A DNA stretch of 52,374 nucleotides from Gp22-AA3 sp964384905 (lineage in GTDB: Bacteria; Acidobacteriota; Polarisedimenticolia; Gp22-AA2), in the NCBI GenBank assembly GCA_964384905.1, contig CAYLND010000008.1:1-52374 (forward strand), written 5' to 3'. A program made the position numbers and the translations under genes. Below are positions 1 through 9,000 of the stretch, in pieces; within the stretch, counting starts at the first letter, position 1, and the number at the start of each line of letters is the position of its first letter. The notes under the pieces are model-generated. The model had not been told where the DNA came from. It saw only the letters and a program-made list of their open reading frames with translations, and searched no databases.

Positions 1-205
1 TGCAAGGCCTGCTGCGACCCGATGAGGGCGTGGTCGAGTACCACGCGGTGGGCGACAAGCTCGTGGTCTGGGTGATCCGCAAGGACAGTTTCGAGGGCCA
101 GGCCCTGCCGCTGCCACAAGCCGCGCTGGCCAAGGACGTCGATGACTTCCGCCGCAGCATCATCGAGCGCCGCCGCGACGTCGACAGCCCAGGCCAGGCG
201 CTCCA
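1..205 (+). pseudogene. CHAT-domain protein fragment (5' end outside window)
   Basis: The open frame entering from the left edge (third frame) encodes about 65 residues that resemble the start of a CHAT peptidase-like domain: a stretch reading LLRPDEGVVEY, then LVVWVIRKDSF, then a VDDFRRSIIERRRD segment, which follow the usual CHAT order. The part that would carry the catalytic His and Cys is missing. After about position 205 the frame loses CHAT character and becomes Arg/Pro-rich, and a redoxin domain starts in a different frame. The family is known from caspase-like proteases, often in TPR proteins. Here it looks truncated by a frameshift, a deletion or an assembly join. Confidence 0.55.
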
Positions 206-649
206 CCCAAGGCGGAGCCCCCGGCCCCCGGCGAGCCGGCCGCCGGCTTCACGCTTCCCGACCTGCGGGGGAATTCGATCGCGCTGTCGTCCTTCCGCGG
301 TCGTCTGGTCCTGGTGCATTTCTGGGCCACCTGGTGCCCGGTCTGCCTGGACGAGATGGGGATTCTCGAGCAGGCGGCGCGCGCCCACCCGGACGCCCTC
401 GCCGTGCTCGGGGTCAACCTGGGGGAGAAGCCCGCGAAGGTCGCGGGTTACGCCCGGCGGGCGGGGATCACGTTCCCGATCCTCCTCGACGGGCGCGGCA
501 AGGTCGCGGCGCGCTATGGCGTCCTGTCGCTGCCGATCACCCTGGTGATCGACGCCGACGGCCGGATGGCGGAGCCGATCGTGATGGGCTCCCTCGATCG
601 CGACTCCCTCGACGCCCTCCTGAAGCGCCGGCTGCCGGCAGGAGACTGA
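206..649 (+). CDS. TlpA/ResA-like thioredoxin-fold domain lacking its own start
   Basis: From about 209 the second frame encodes a Pro/Ala-rich linker, then a redoxin domain with the landmarks AGFTLPDLRG, HFWATWCPVC and LPITLVIDADG, ending at a TAG-free TGA stop at 647-649. The CPVC pair is the thiol-disulfide active site and the cis-Pro context is LSLPIT. Such proteins are periplasmic thiol-disulfide oxidoreductases that reduce cytochrome or other substrates. No ATG, GTG or TTG lies in frame between the upstream stop at 143-145 and a GTG at 314, which is inside the domain. The N-terminus, normally a signal peptide or lipobox, is thus missing or was replaced by the CHAT fragment. Confidence 0.6.
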   Translation, partial: PKAEPPAPGEPAAGFTLPDLRGNSIALSSFRGRLVLVHFWATWCPVCLDEMGILEQAARAHPDALAVLGVNLGEKPAKVAGYARRAGITFPILLDGRGKVAARYGVLSLPITLVIDADGRMAEPIVMGSLDRDSLDALLKRRLPAGD

Positions 650-684
650 TCGAGTCCGGTCCCGATCGCCGCCCGGGCCTGCCT

Positions 685-734
685 CGTCACGCAATCGTCA
701 CGCGCCCGTCGCGGGCCGGTCACTCCCGCGTCAC
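685..734 (+). promoter_or_regulatory. Pho box array, five 11-bp repeats, upstream of phoB
   Basis: The core GTCAC (preceded by c/g) begins at 686, 697, 708, 719 and 730; the third is GTCGC. All steps are exactly 11 bp. Tandem 11-bp repeats of (C)TGTCA-type half sites are the known PhoB binding arrangement. The array precedes the response-regulator gene, so autoregulation is likely. Confidence 0.75.
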
Positions 735-817
735 ACGCTGGACAGGAATCCGTCCGGTCTCCTGGTCCGGCCCCGCGCCCGGCCTGGCCGCCGCGCCTGG
801 TCGCGGGACCCGGGCGC

Positions 818-823
818 TATAAT
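818..823 (+). promoter_or_regulatory. Consensus -10 hexamer before phoB
   Basis: A perfect TATAAT lies 20 nt upstream of the ATG at 844 and 84 nt past the last Pho repeat. No convincing -35 element is seen 17 bp upstream. It is either the core promoter of phoB or chance. Confidence 0.4.
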
Positions 824-843
824 TCCCGCCGGCGCGGCGACGG

Positions 844-1548
844 ATGCCGGGAGGCCCGAGCGAAGTGCCGCAGACCATCCTGGTGGTGGACGACGAGCGG
901 GACATCGTGGAGCTGGTGCGCTACAACCTGGCGCAGGCCGGCTACCGGGTGGTGTCCGCGGTCGACGGCCGGCAGGCGGTGGAGTCGGCCCGGCGGGAGC
1001 GGCCCGATCTCATCGTGCTCGACCTGATGCTGCCGGTCCTGCACGGGGGCGAGGTGGCCCGTCTCCTGAAGCAGGACGAGACCACGCGCCACATTCCGAT
1101 CCTGATGCTGACGGCCCGCGGGTCGGAGGTCGACCGGGTCGTCGGCTTCGAGCTGGGCGCGGACGACTACGTCGTGAAGCCGTTCTCGCCGCGCGAGCTG
1201 GTCCTGCGGGTGCAGGCGATCCTGAAGCGCGAAGAGCGGCCCGACGACGACGAGCGGATCGTGCACGACCCGCTGGTCATCGACGTCGGGGCCCACACGG
1301 TCCGCCTGAAGGGGCGCGAGATCGTCCTGACCGCCACCGAGTTCAAGCTGCTGCATCGCCTGGCCAAGCGGCCGGGCCGGGCGTTCACCCGGGACCAGCT
1401 CCTGTCGGAGGTCTGGGGATACGGCGGCGACGTCGAGACCCGCACCGTCGACACCCACATGAAACGCCTGCGCGCCAAGCTGGGGCCGGTCGGCGACTGG
1501 ATCGAGACCGTCCGCGGCATCGGATACCGCTTCCGGCCGGCCGGCTAG
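844..1548 (+). CDS. phoB: PhoB-type response regulator (OmpR/PhoB family)
   Basis: This is a 234-residue cytoplasmic transcription factor. The receiver domain spans about residues 10-125, with the acidic pair D16-D17, phospho-acceptor D60 in IVLDLMLP and the conserved K112 in VVKPFSP. A winged-helix DNA-binding domain follows (about 135-232), ending with the GIGYRF motif typical of the family. A GTG at 865 in frame would give the more usual short N-terminus (VPQTILVVDDE), so the start is 844 or 865. It sits directly upstream of the cognate PhoR-like kinase and behind a five-repeat Pho box. It is expected to bind the GTCAC repeats seen elsewhere in the window. Family assignment is firm; the phosphate role is inferred from the box and the Pst genes. 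Confidence 0.85.
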   Translation: MPGGPSEVPQTILVVDDERDIVELVRYNLAQAGYRVVSAVDGRQAVESARRERPDLIVLDLMLPVLHGGEVARLLKQDETTRHIPILMLTARGSEVDRVVGFELGADDYVVKPFSPRELVLRVQAILKREERPDDDERIVHDPLVIDVGAHTVRLKGREIVLTATEFKLLHRLAKRPGRAFTRDQLLSEVWGYGGDVETRTVDTHMKRLRAKLGPVGDWIETVRGIGYRFRPAG

Positions 1549-1572
1549 GCTCCGCGGCGAAGGACCATCGCC

Positions 1573-3330
1573 CTGAGAATCCAGCAGCGACTCACCCTGT
1601 CGTTCGTTCTGGTCGCCGGCCTGGCCTCGATGATCGCCGGCTACTTCCTGGGCCGGGACGCGGAGACGCGCGTGATCGACCAGATCGCCGCGCGCCTCGA
1701 GCGCGAGACCCGCCTGGTCCGCGACCTGGCGCGTTCCGAGGCCGACCTGCCCGCCGCGGCCGATCGCCTCGCGGACCGGCTCGGCGCCGACCTCGACGTG
1801 CGGATCACCTTCATCGATGCGGCCGGCAGGGTGCTCGGCGACACCGATCTGAGCGGAGAGGCGCTCGCCACGGTCGAGAGTCAGGCCGGACGTCCCGAGG
1901 TAATCGAGGCGCTGCGCTCGGGCGAGGGGCGGGCGCTGCGCTCCAGCCGGACGCTGGCCGAGAGCATGCTGTACGTCGCCATGCGTCTCGATCCCGGCGA
2001 CCCGGCCAGGGGGGTCGTCCGCCTGTCGGTCCCGCTGACCGAGGTCGCGAGGGCGCAGGCGTCGGTGCGCGTGCCGATCGCGCTGGCGACGGTGGTCTCG
2101 GTGCTCCTGGCCGGCGCTCTCGGCTGGCTGTTCGCCCGCGGGACGGCGCGCCGCCTCGAGGCGATGTCGCGCGCCGCCTCGGATCTGGCCGCCGGGCGTC
2201 TCGGAACCCGCGCCGAGGCGAGCGGCAGCGACGAGGTGTCGCTCCTGGCGCGCTCGCTCAACCGGATGGCGGACGAGCTGGAAGAGCGCCTGGTGCTGAT
2301 CGGCCGCGAGCGCAACCAGCTGCGCAGCGTCCTGGAGGGGATGGTGGAGGGCGTGGTCCTGACCGGCCCCGACGGCCGCATCCTGGTCTCCAACGACGCC
2401 TTCCGCCGCATCTTCAACGCGCAGCTCCCGATCGAGGGGCGCCGGCCGCTGGAGACCGCCCGCGTCCCGGCGCTTCAGGAGGCGATCGAAGCGGCGCTCG
2501 AGACCGACGAGCCGCTGGTCCGGGAGATCGCGCTCGGCGGAGCCCAGGACAAGATCATCCGCGCCAGCCTCGCCGCCATCCGGGAGGACGAGCGGACCGT
2601 CGGGGCGGTCGCGGTGTTCCACGACGTCACCGAGCTGAAGCGGCTCGAGCAGGTGCGGCGCGAGTTCGTCGCCAACGTGTCGCACGAGCTGCGCACGCCG
2701 CTGACCGCGATCAAGGGGTACGCCGAGACCCTGCGCGACGGCGGCCTGAGGGACGCGGCCCGCGCCGCCGAATTCGTGGAGGTGATCCACCGTCATGCCG
2801 GGCGGCTGGCCGCCCTGATCGAGGACCTGCTCGATCTGTCGTCGGTCGAGCAGGGCCAGGCGCGTCTCGTCCTCTGCCCGGTGTCGCTGCGGGACGTGGT
2901 GGCGCAGGCCGAGACGGTGACCCGCCCGGCGGCGAAGGAGCGGGGCCACGCCGTCACCGTCGACGTGCCGCGCGATCTGCCCGACGTGCTGGCCGATCGC
3001 GACCGTCTGGCGCAGGTGCTCATCAACCTGCTGGACAACGCCGTCAAGTTCACGCCGGAGGGGGGCCGTATCGAGGTCGGGGCCCGCCCGTCGGGCGGCC
3101 GCGTCGTCGTGTCGGTGTCGGACAACGGCGTCGGCATCCCCCCCGAGGACATCGGACGGATCTTCGAGCGCTTCTACCGGGTCGATCGATCGCGCGACCG
3201 CCGCGACGGCGGCACCGGCCTCGGTCTGGCGATCTCCAAGCACCTCACCCAGGCGATGGGGGGGACGATCGAGGTCGACAGCCGCCCCGGCTCAGGCACC
3301 ACCTTTCGCATCTTCCTTCCCGCCGCCTGA
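1573..3330 (+). CDS. phoR: PhoR-type sensor histidine kinase, non-ATG start likely
   Basis: This is a membrane sensor kinase and partner of the upstream regulator. Numbered from the ATG at 1630: extracytoplasmic segment about 10-145, second membrane helix 148-170, HAMP, PAS from about 228 (LEGMVEGVVLTGPDGR), HisKA with H352 in ANVSHELRTPL, and HATPase with NLLDNAVKF, DNGVGIPP and GTGLGLAISKHL. The ATG at 1630 falls inside the first membrane helix. The frame is open back to the phoB stop and encodes RIQQRLTLSFVLVAGLAS just before it. AAGGA at 1560-1564 points to a CTG at 1573 (or an ATC at 1567) as the true start, giving about 585 residues. The last 39 nt overlap the convergent TPR gene. Confidence 0.85.
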   Translation: MRIQQRLTLSFVLVAGLASMIAGYFLGRDAETRVIDQIAARLERETRLVRDLARSEADLPAAADRLADRLGADLDVRITFIDAAGRVLGDTDLSGEALATVESQAGRPEVIEALRSGEGRALRSSRTLAESMLYVAMRLDPGDPARGVVRLSVPLTEVARAQASVRVPIALATVVSVLLAGALGWLFARGTARRLEAMSRAASDLAAGRLGTRAEASGSDEVSLLARSLNRMADELEERLVLIGRERNQLRSVLEGMVEGVVLTGPDGRILVSNDAFRRIFNAQLPIEGRRPLETARVPALQEAIEAALETDEPLVREIALGGAQDKIIRASLAAIREDERTVGAVAVFHDVTELKRLEQVRREFVANVSHELRTPLTAIKGYAETLRDGGLRDAARAAEFVEVIHRHAGRLAALIEDLLDLSSVEQGQARLVLCPVSLRDVVAQAETVTRPAAKERGHAVTVDVPRDLPDVLADRDRLAQVLINLLDNAVKFTPEGGRIEVGARPSGGRVVVSVSDNGVGIPPEDIGRIFERFYRVDRSRDRRDGGTGLGLAISKHLTQAMGGTIEVDSRPGSGTTFRIFLPAA

Positions 3331-4404
3331 CGGGCCGCGCGGCACGACGACGTACTTCCCGATGAACTCCTTCAGCCGGGCCTTCTCGGCCGCCGGCAGC
3401 AGCAGGGCGAAGTCGGGCGACAGACGGGAACCGAGCTCGTAGATCGCGTATTCGTCGAGGAATCCGTCCTCGAGGATGCGCTCGAGACGGTCCATCTGCG
3501 GATCGGCCGCGACCTTCTGATCGTCCCGCTGCTGCTGGTAGCCCGCCAGGAGCGCCGCCAGGCATTCCTTCTCCTCCGTGGTCGACCAGACGTGCTCCTC
3601 GTCGTCGACCAGGTCCTTGCGGTGCTTCGGCTCTCCCAGCCAGATCCCCTTGCAGATGGCGTGGTAGAGCCACGGCGGGTCCTCCGGGTTCGCGTAGATC
3701 GCGATCGTGTCTCCCTCCAGTCTCGCCAGCGAGCGGGGCACGAACGGCTCGTCGACGACGGTCACGCCGAGCGCCTCGGCGTACGCCTTGAGCACCTTCA
3801 GGATCGACTCGCGCCTCGGCTTGAGCGCCAGGGCCTCGATCAGGTCGTCCTTCGCGTCGCGGGCCCGATCCATCCTCAGGAGGGCGTGTCCCTTGAAGAA
3901 GGGACCGCGGAAGTCGTACGGATCCAGGTCGATCGCCTTCTGGTAGGCCATCAACGACCTGGCGTACTCGCCGGTGAAGAAGTCGCAATCCCCCAGGCCT
4001 ATGAACGCGAAGTAGCACTTTGGAGAGGCGTCGACGGCGGCCTGGTAGGAAGCCACCGCTTCCTCGTATTTTTTGTCCTTGAAGAGCGGCTCGGTCTTGT
4101 CCAGAGCTGCCTGGCACTCCTTGTCCAGGGCGTAACTCTGCAGGCTGAGGTTTCCCTTGCCATCGTCGGAGATCCAGGGGTACTCCAGCTCCTTGCCGTT
4201 CCTGGGCCAGTACTGGTCGGCGAACTTCTCCGGGACGATCTCCTTCAAAGACTTGATGTCATCCATCTTGTACTGAGTCTTGGACTTCTCCATGATTTTG
4301 ACCATTTCCCCCGGGGTGAGGAACTTCTTCTTCTCCTTCGCTCGCGCCGGGGCAACCAGGACAACAAGAATCAGGAACGGGAGCTGCAGGGTCTTCGCTT
4401 TCAT
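3292..4404 (-). CDS. Secreted TPR-repeat protein of unknown function
   Basis: 370 residues with a clear signal peptide ending near PARA. A lysine-rich segment follows, then TPR-like helices around residues 105-200 (EEAVASYQAAVDASP and YARSLMAYQKAIDLDP are TPR signatures). The C-terminal half shows no family I recognise and ends in a Gly/Lys-rich tail. GGAGG lies 6 nt before the ATG at 4404. TPRs usually mediate protein contacts, and export suggests a periplasmic role. The gene converges on phoR and overlaps its 3' end by 39 nt. No specific function can be given. Confidence 0.65.
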   Translation of the reverse strand: MKAKTLQLPFLILVVLVAPARAKEKKKFLTPGEMVKIMEKSKTQYKMDDIKSLKEIVPEKFADQYWPRNGKELEYPWISDDGKGNLSLQSYALDKECQAALDKTEPLFKDKKYEEAVASYQAAVDASPKCYFAFIGLGDCDFFTGEYARSLMAYQKAIDLDPYDFRGPFFKGHALLRMDRARDAKDDLIEALALKPRRESILKVLKAYAEALGVTVVDEPFVPRSLARLEGDTIAIYANPEDPPWLYHAICKGIWLGEPKHRKDLVDDEEHVWSTTEEKECLAALLAGYQQQRDDQKVAADPQMDRLERILEDGFLDEYAIYELGSRLSPDFALLLPAAEKARLKEFIGKYVVVPRGPSGGGKEDAKGGA

Positions 4405-4527
4405 AGGATTCCTCCGGCGGGTCGGCGCACGGCGTTTCCGGTGAGTGTAGGCGCGGCGAGTGGCCTCGGTCCAGGGACCGGTGTATCAGTTTCTGCACAA
4501 ATTCCGCAGCGCTCGTCCCACGATCGC

Positions 4528-4617
4528 CACCTACCCCAGGCGATGGGCGGGTCGATCGAGGTCTAGAGCCGCCCCGGATCAGGCACCACTTTTCGGCTCT
4601 TCCTTCCCGCCACCTGA
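4528..4617 (+). pseudogene. Relic of a phoR-like kinase 3' end
   Basis: These 90 nt align without gaps to the last 90 nt of the phoR gene (3241-3330) with 11 mismatches, about 88% identity. They decode as HLPQAMGGSIEV, a TAG stop, then SRPGSGTTFRLFLPAT and TGA. The copy lacks the rest of the kinase and contains the internal stop, so it is non-coding. It is probably the remnant of a second kinase gene or of a local duplication that brought in the TPR gene. Confidence 0.8.
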
Positions 4618-4698
4618 CGACTCCCCGCCTGAGGTCATCCCTCTCGGCGGGATAATACTGTCGCGCGTGACTGTCCTTAACATCACGGAGGCCTTGCA

Positions 4699-5268
4699 AT
4701 GCCGGAGCACCGGAGAGGTTGGAGGATCCTGGCCGGCGGGAGCCGGACTCCCGGTCTCTTCGAGGAGTTCCTGGTGCCGCAGATCGATGCGCTCTACGGC
4801 CTGGCTCTCCGCCTCACGAAGGATGCGGATGCGGCTGCCGACCTCCTCCAGGACACCGCCTTGAGGGCATTCGAGAAGTTCGATCAGCTGCGCGAGCGCG
4901 GGGCAGCCCGCGCCTGGCTGATCCGGATCCTGAGCACGACGTTCTTGAACCACTATGCTGGCCGCCATGGCTGTGCGCCCACCGGTGCGGATCGCCCCGA
5001 AGAGGAGGAGCCGGTTGCTTCGGAGACCCCCGAGAGCCTGCTCCTGAGACGATCCGACGCGCAACAGGTGGAGGAGGCGCTGGCGGCCCTGCCGCAGGAC
5101 TTCCGCCTGACCGTGCTTCTGGCGGACGTCGAGGAACTGACCCTGCGGGAGATCGCCGTCATTTGCGGCTGTCCGGTCGGGACCGTCGCGTCACGCTTGG
5201 CGCGCGGCCGAAAGTTGCTGCGCGAGCGGCTGCGCCACCTGGGCGGCGTGCGGCAGGTGGATGCTTGA
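4699..5268 (+). CDS. ECF RNA polymerase sigma factor
   Basis: 189 residues. Region 2 is at about 20-90 (FEEFLVPQIDALYGLALRL, then DLLQDTALRAF and ARAWLIRIL). Region 4 is at about 125-180 (LPQDFRLTVLLADVEELTL, EIAVICGCPVGTVASRL). GGAGG lies 7 nt before the ATG. The TGA stop overlaps the ATG of the anti-sigma gene by one base. It should direct polymerase to this operon and perhaps other targets. The downstream efflux genes, coupled to it by overlaps, suggest a response to a toxic compound or envelope stress. A GATAAT hexamer at 4651-4656 could be the -10 of a housekeeping promoter. Confidence 0.85.
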   Translation: MPEHRRGWRILAGGSRTPGLFEEFLVPQIDALYGLALRLTKDADAAADLLQDTALRAFEKFDQLRERGAARAWLIRILSTTFLNHYAGRHGCAPTGADRPEEEEPVASETPESLLLRRSDAQQVEEALAALPQDFRLTVLLADVEELTLREIAVICGCPVGTVASRLARGRKLLRERLRHLGGVRQVDA

Positions 5269-6041
5269 TGGACTGCGCGACGCTCAGGCGGATTTTCTCG
5301 GAAGGGCGCGGTCCTGCCAGGCCGACGGAGGAGCTGGCCGAGGCGCAGGAGCATGCGCGCCATTGCCGCAGCTGCCAGATCTTCTCCGAAGAAGAGCGGG
5401 CGTGGCGCGCGGCGCTTCGGGAGACGCTGCCGCGCGTCGCAACTCCGCTCCCGGTGAAGGAGCGGCTCTTCGGCGCGCTCGCCCGGGCCCGCGTCGGCGC
5501 CGCCCTGCGGATCCAGCGTCGCCGATTTCTCGCGGTCGTCGTCACTCTCGCGGTTGCCGGTCTGTCGATGGCCGGGCTCTTCGTCTGGCGGGAGCGGACG
5601 CGCGACGGTCTGTTCGTCGCCTCCCTGGCCGAAGATCATCTTCTCTATGCCACACGCCCAGCCCCGGCCGAGTTCCCCTCGGACGATCCGGGGGTCGTCG
5701 CGAAGTGGTTCGCCGGCGCCGTCGACTTCGCCGTCCAGCCGCCGGCGGTCCAGGGTGCGGAGCTGCTGGGCGGGCGGCTTTGCACCCTGGCCGACCGTCG
5801 CGCCGCCCTCTGGCTCTATCGGCGCGGCGAGCGGCGGCTGTCGCTCTTCGAGATGCCGGCGCAGGGGCTGTCGCTCGAATCGATGGGTACCATGAGGACG
5901 GACGGCGGTCGCTACCGCTGCGGCCACCACAAGGGGGTCAGTGTCCTCGCCTGGATCGAGCGCGACCTCCTGTTCGCCCTCGTGTCCGACCTGCCGGAGG
6001 AGGACATGCTCCGGATCGCCCGCGCGGCGCGTTATGGTTGA
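5268..6041 (+). CDS. Zinc-finger anti-sigma factor, single-pass membrane protein
   Basis: 257 residues. The N-terminal part carries the ZAS-type motif H-x3-C-x2-C (EHARHCRSC, about residues 29-37), which in this family binds zinc and clamps the ECF factor. One membrane helix lies at about 86-106 (FLAVVVTLAVAGLSMAGLF), followed by a roughly 150-residue extracytoplasmic sensor domain of no recognised family. It starts within the stop of the sigma gene (TGATG), and its end overlaps the RND gene by 8 nt. By family precedent it holds the sigma factor inactive until a signal arrives. Confidence 0.8.
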   Translation: MDCATLRRIFSEGRGPARPTEELAEAQEHARHCRSCQIFSEEERAWRAALRETLPRVATPLPVKERLFGALARARVGAALRIQRRRFLAVVVTLAVAGLSMAGLFVWRERTRDGLFVASLAEDHLLYATRPAPAEFPSDDPGVVAKWFAGAVDFAVQPPAVQGAELLGGRLCTLADRRAALWLYRRGERRLSLFEMPAQGLSLESMGTMRTDGGRYRCGHHKGVSVLAWIERDLLFALVSDLPEEDMLRIARAARYG

Positions 6042-9000
6042 GCGGGCACTCCGGAACCCGTACGCCGTCGCCGTCGGCGTCCTCGCCGTTCTGGTGATTG
6101 GTTTCACCTGCCTGGCCCGGATCCCGGTCGATCTTCTGCCGCTTTTCCCGGTCCCGGCGGTGCAGATCGTCACCTTCTATCCCGGCATGCCGCCGGAGGT
6201 GATGGAGCGCGACATCATGTCGCGTCTGGAGCGCTGGACAGGACAGAGCAACGGGATCGCGCGGCAGGAGGGGAAGGCGATGCTCGGCGTGGCCGTCGTC
6301 AAGGACTTCTTCCGCGACGACATCGAGGCCAACACCGCCATGTCCCAGGTGACCTCTTTCGCGATGTCGGACCTCTTCTACCTGCCGCCCGGGACCATCC
6401 CGCCGATGGTGATGCCATTCGATCCGACGGCCACGATCCCGCTCTGTCTCCTGTCCGTGTCGTCGCCCGTCCACGACGAGACGAAGCTCTACGACATCGC
6501 GTACTTCGACCTGCGCAACCGTCTGCAGGGCATTACTGGGGTCATCGCTCCGGCAGTCTATGGCGGAAAGCTGCGCCGCATTCTCGCCTATGTCGACCGG
6601 GATCGCTTGTACGCCCGCGGCCTTTCGCCGATGGACGTCGTGCAGGCGCTCCGGAGCTCGAATGTTTTCATCCCGACCGGCGACGCGAAGTTCGGGGATA
6701 TGCACTATCTCATCAACGCCAACGGCATGGTGCCGCGGGTCGCCGATCTCAACGACGTGCCGCTCAAGATCCAGGATGGCGCGCCGGTCTTTCTCAAGGA
6801 CGTGGGCGAAGCCAAGGACGCCTACCAGATCCAGACCAACATCGTCCGGGTCAACGGCAAGAGGCAGGTCTATATCCCGATCTATCGGCAGCCGGGCGCC
6901 AACACCATTCGGATCGTCGACGGCGTCAAGGAGGCGATCGCCACCATCCTCTCCCGCCTCCCCAAGGGGATCCGGCTCGACGTCATCATGGACCAGTCGG
7001 TCTACGTGCGGACGGCGATCGCGTCGCTCGTCCGCGAGGGCGTCCTGGGGATCGTCCTCGCCGGCGCGACGATCTTCCTCTTCCTCGGATCGTTCCGGTC
7101 GACGCTCATCGCGGCGGCCGCCATCCCTCTCTCGATCCTAACCGCGGTCATCGGCCTCGACGCGACCGGCGACTCGATCAACGTCATGACGCTCGGCGGC
7201 CTCGCCCTCGTCGTCGGGCGGCTGGTGGACGATGCGATCGTCGTCCTGGAGAACACGCTGCGCCACGTGCGGGACGGAGTGCCGCCGGGTCAGGCGGCCC
7301 GGGAGGCCGCCCGCGAGGTCGCGATGCCGGTCCTGATGGCGACGGTGGCCACGGTGGCGGTTTTCGCTCCGGTCGTTTTCCTTACCGGACTGGGGAAGTA
7401 CCTGTTCAAGCCGCTGGCCGTGGCCGTCGCGTTCGCGATGGCTTCCTCCTACGTGGTGGCGATGACCGTGATCCCGGTCTCCTGCGCGCGCTTCGCGCGC
7501 GCCGGCACGGGGAGCACCCCATCCCGCGCCGGGCGCTTCGAGCGGGCGTACGGCCGCCTGGCGGCGGGCTACACGCGGGCCCTCGAAGGAGCGCTGGGTC
7601 GAAAGGGGCGGGTCCTCGCGGCCGCGGCGGCGCTGTTCGTCGCGGCTCTGGCGGCCCTGCCCAGGGTCGGGACCGACCTGTTTCCGCCCGTGGACGCGGG
7701 CCAGTTCATGCTGCGGGTGCGCGCCTCGTCGGGCACCCGGCTCGAGGAGACGGAGAAGATCTGCGCCGCCGTCGAGGACGCCGTCCGCTCCATGATCCCG
7801 CCGTCCGAACTGCGGACGATGATCAGCAACATCGGCGTCCTGAACGACTGGCCCGCCGCCTACACGCCCAACTCCGGTCCGATGGACGCCTTCCTCCTGA
7901 TCCAGCTCGCCGACCAGCGGAGCCACTCGACCCTCGATATCGTCAGGAGACTGCGGGGCGACCTGGCCGCGCGCTTCCCGGGCGTCGAGTTCGCCTTCGA
8001 CACAGGGGGGCTCATCACCGCGGCGCTCAACTTCGGACTACCGTCGCCGATCGACATCCAGGTGGAGGGGAACCGGCTCGAAACGGCGCATGGGATCGCC
8101 GAGTCGATCCGGGACCTGGTCTCCCGGGTCCCCGGGACCGTCGATGTGCGCATCCAGCAGAAAATCGACTATCCGCTCCTCGACGTTGATGTCGATCGCG
8201 TGAAAGCGGCCTATCTCGGCCTGACCCAGAAAGACGTCGTCACGAATATCGTCACCGCGCTCAATTCCTCCATCAACTTCGATCCGGCCTTCTGGATCGA
8301 CGAGAGGAACGGCAACCACTACTTCATCGGCGCCCAGTACGCCGAGGACGCGATCCGTTCGGTCGACACACTCGAAGACATTCCGATCCGCGGCGTCGGC
8401 CAGGACCACCCGGTCCTTCTGAAGAATGTGGCCACCGTCCGCCGCGACACGGGTCCGGCGGAGATCAACCACGTCAATATCACCCGTGTCACGGACGTCT
8501 TCGCCAGCGTGGACGGGCGTGACACCGGAAGCGTGGCTGCCGAGATTGAGCGTCGGCTGGATGAACAGGTCGTGCCGCACCTGCCGGAGGGGTATTTCGT
8601 GCGCATGCGAGGGGAGATCGCGTCGATGAAGGACTCGTTCAGGAGTCTGGGATTCGGATGGCTCCTGGCGGTGGTCCTGGTCTTTCTCGTCCTGGTGGCG
8701 CAGTTTCGCTCGTTTCTCGATCCGTTCATCGTCATGTTCGCCGTTCCGCTCGGGATCGTGGGAGTCGTGGCGATGCTCCTTCTGACCGGAACGACGCTGA
8801 ACATCCAGTCGATCCTCGGCGTCATCTTCATGACCGGGATCGCGGTGTCCAACTCGATTCTTCTGGTGGAGTTCACCAACCGCCTGCTGGAGCGAGGGCG
8901 CTCGCTCCGTCAGGCGGTGATCGAGGCGGCCGTCGTTCGGCTTCGACCGATCCTGATGACCTCGCTCGCCGCGGTGCTGGCCCTGCTGCCGATGGCGGTG

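Noticed and set aside
817..3243. 808-codon minus-strand open frame opposite phoB-phoR
   Set aside because: Low-complexity Arg/Asp/Gly/Gln-rich text with no domain; a GC-rich antisense shadow of two clear genes.
4579..5064. 161-codon minus-strand frame over the ECF sigma start
   Set aside because: Its tail resembles the TPR protein's end only because both overlap the duplicated phoR 3' segment; the rest is antisense to a real sigma gene.
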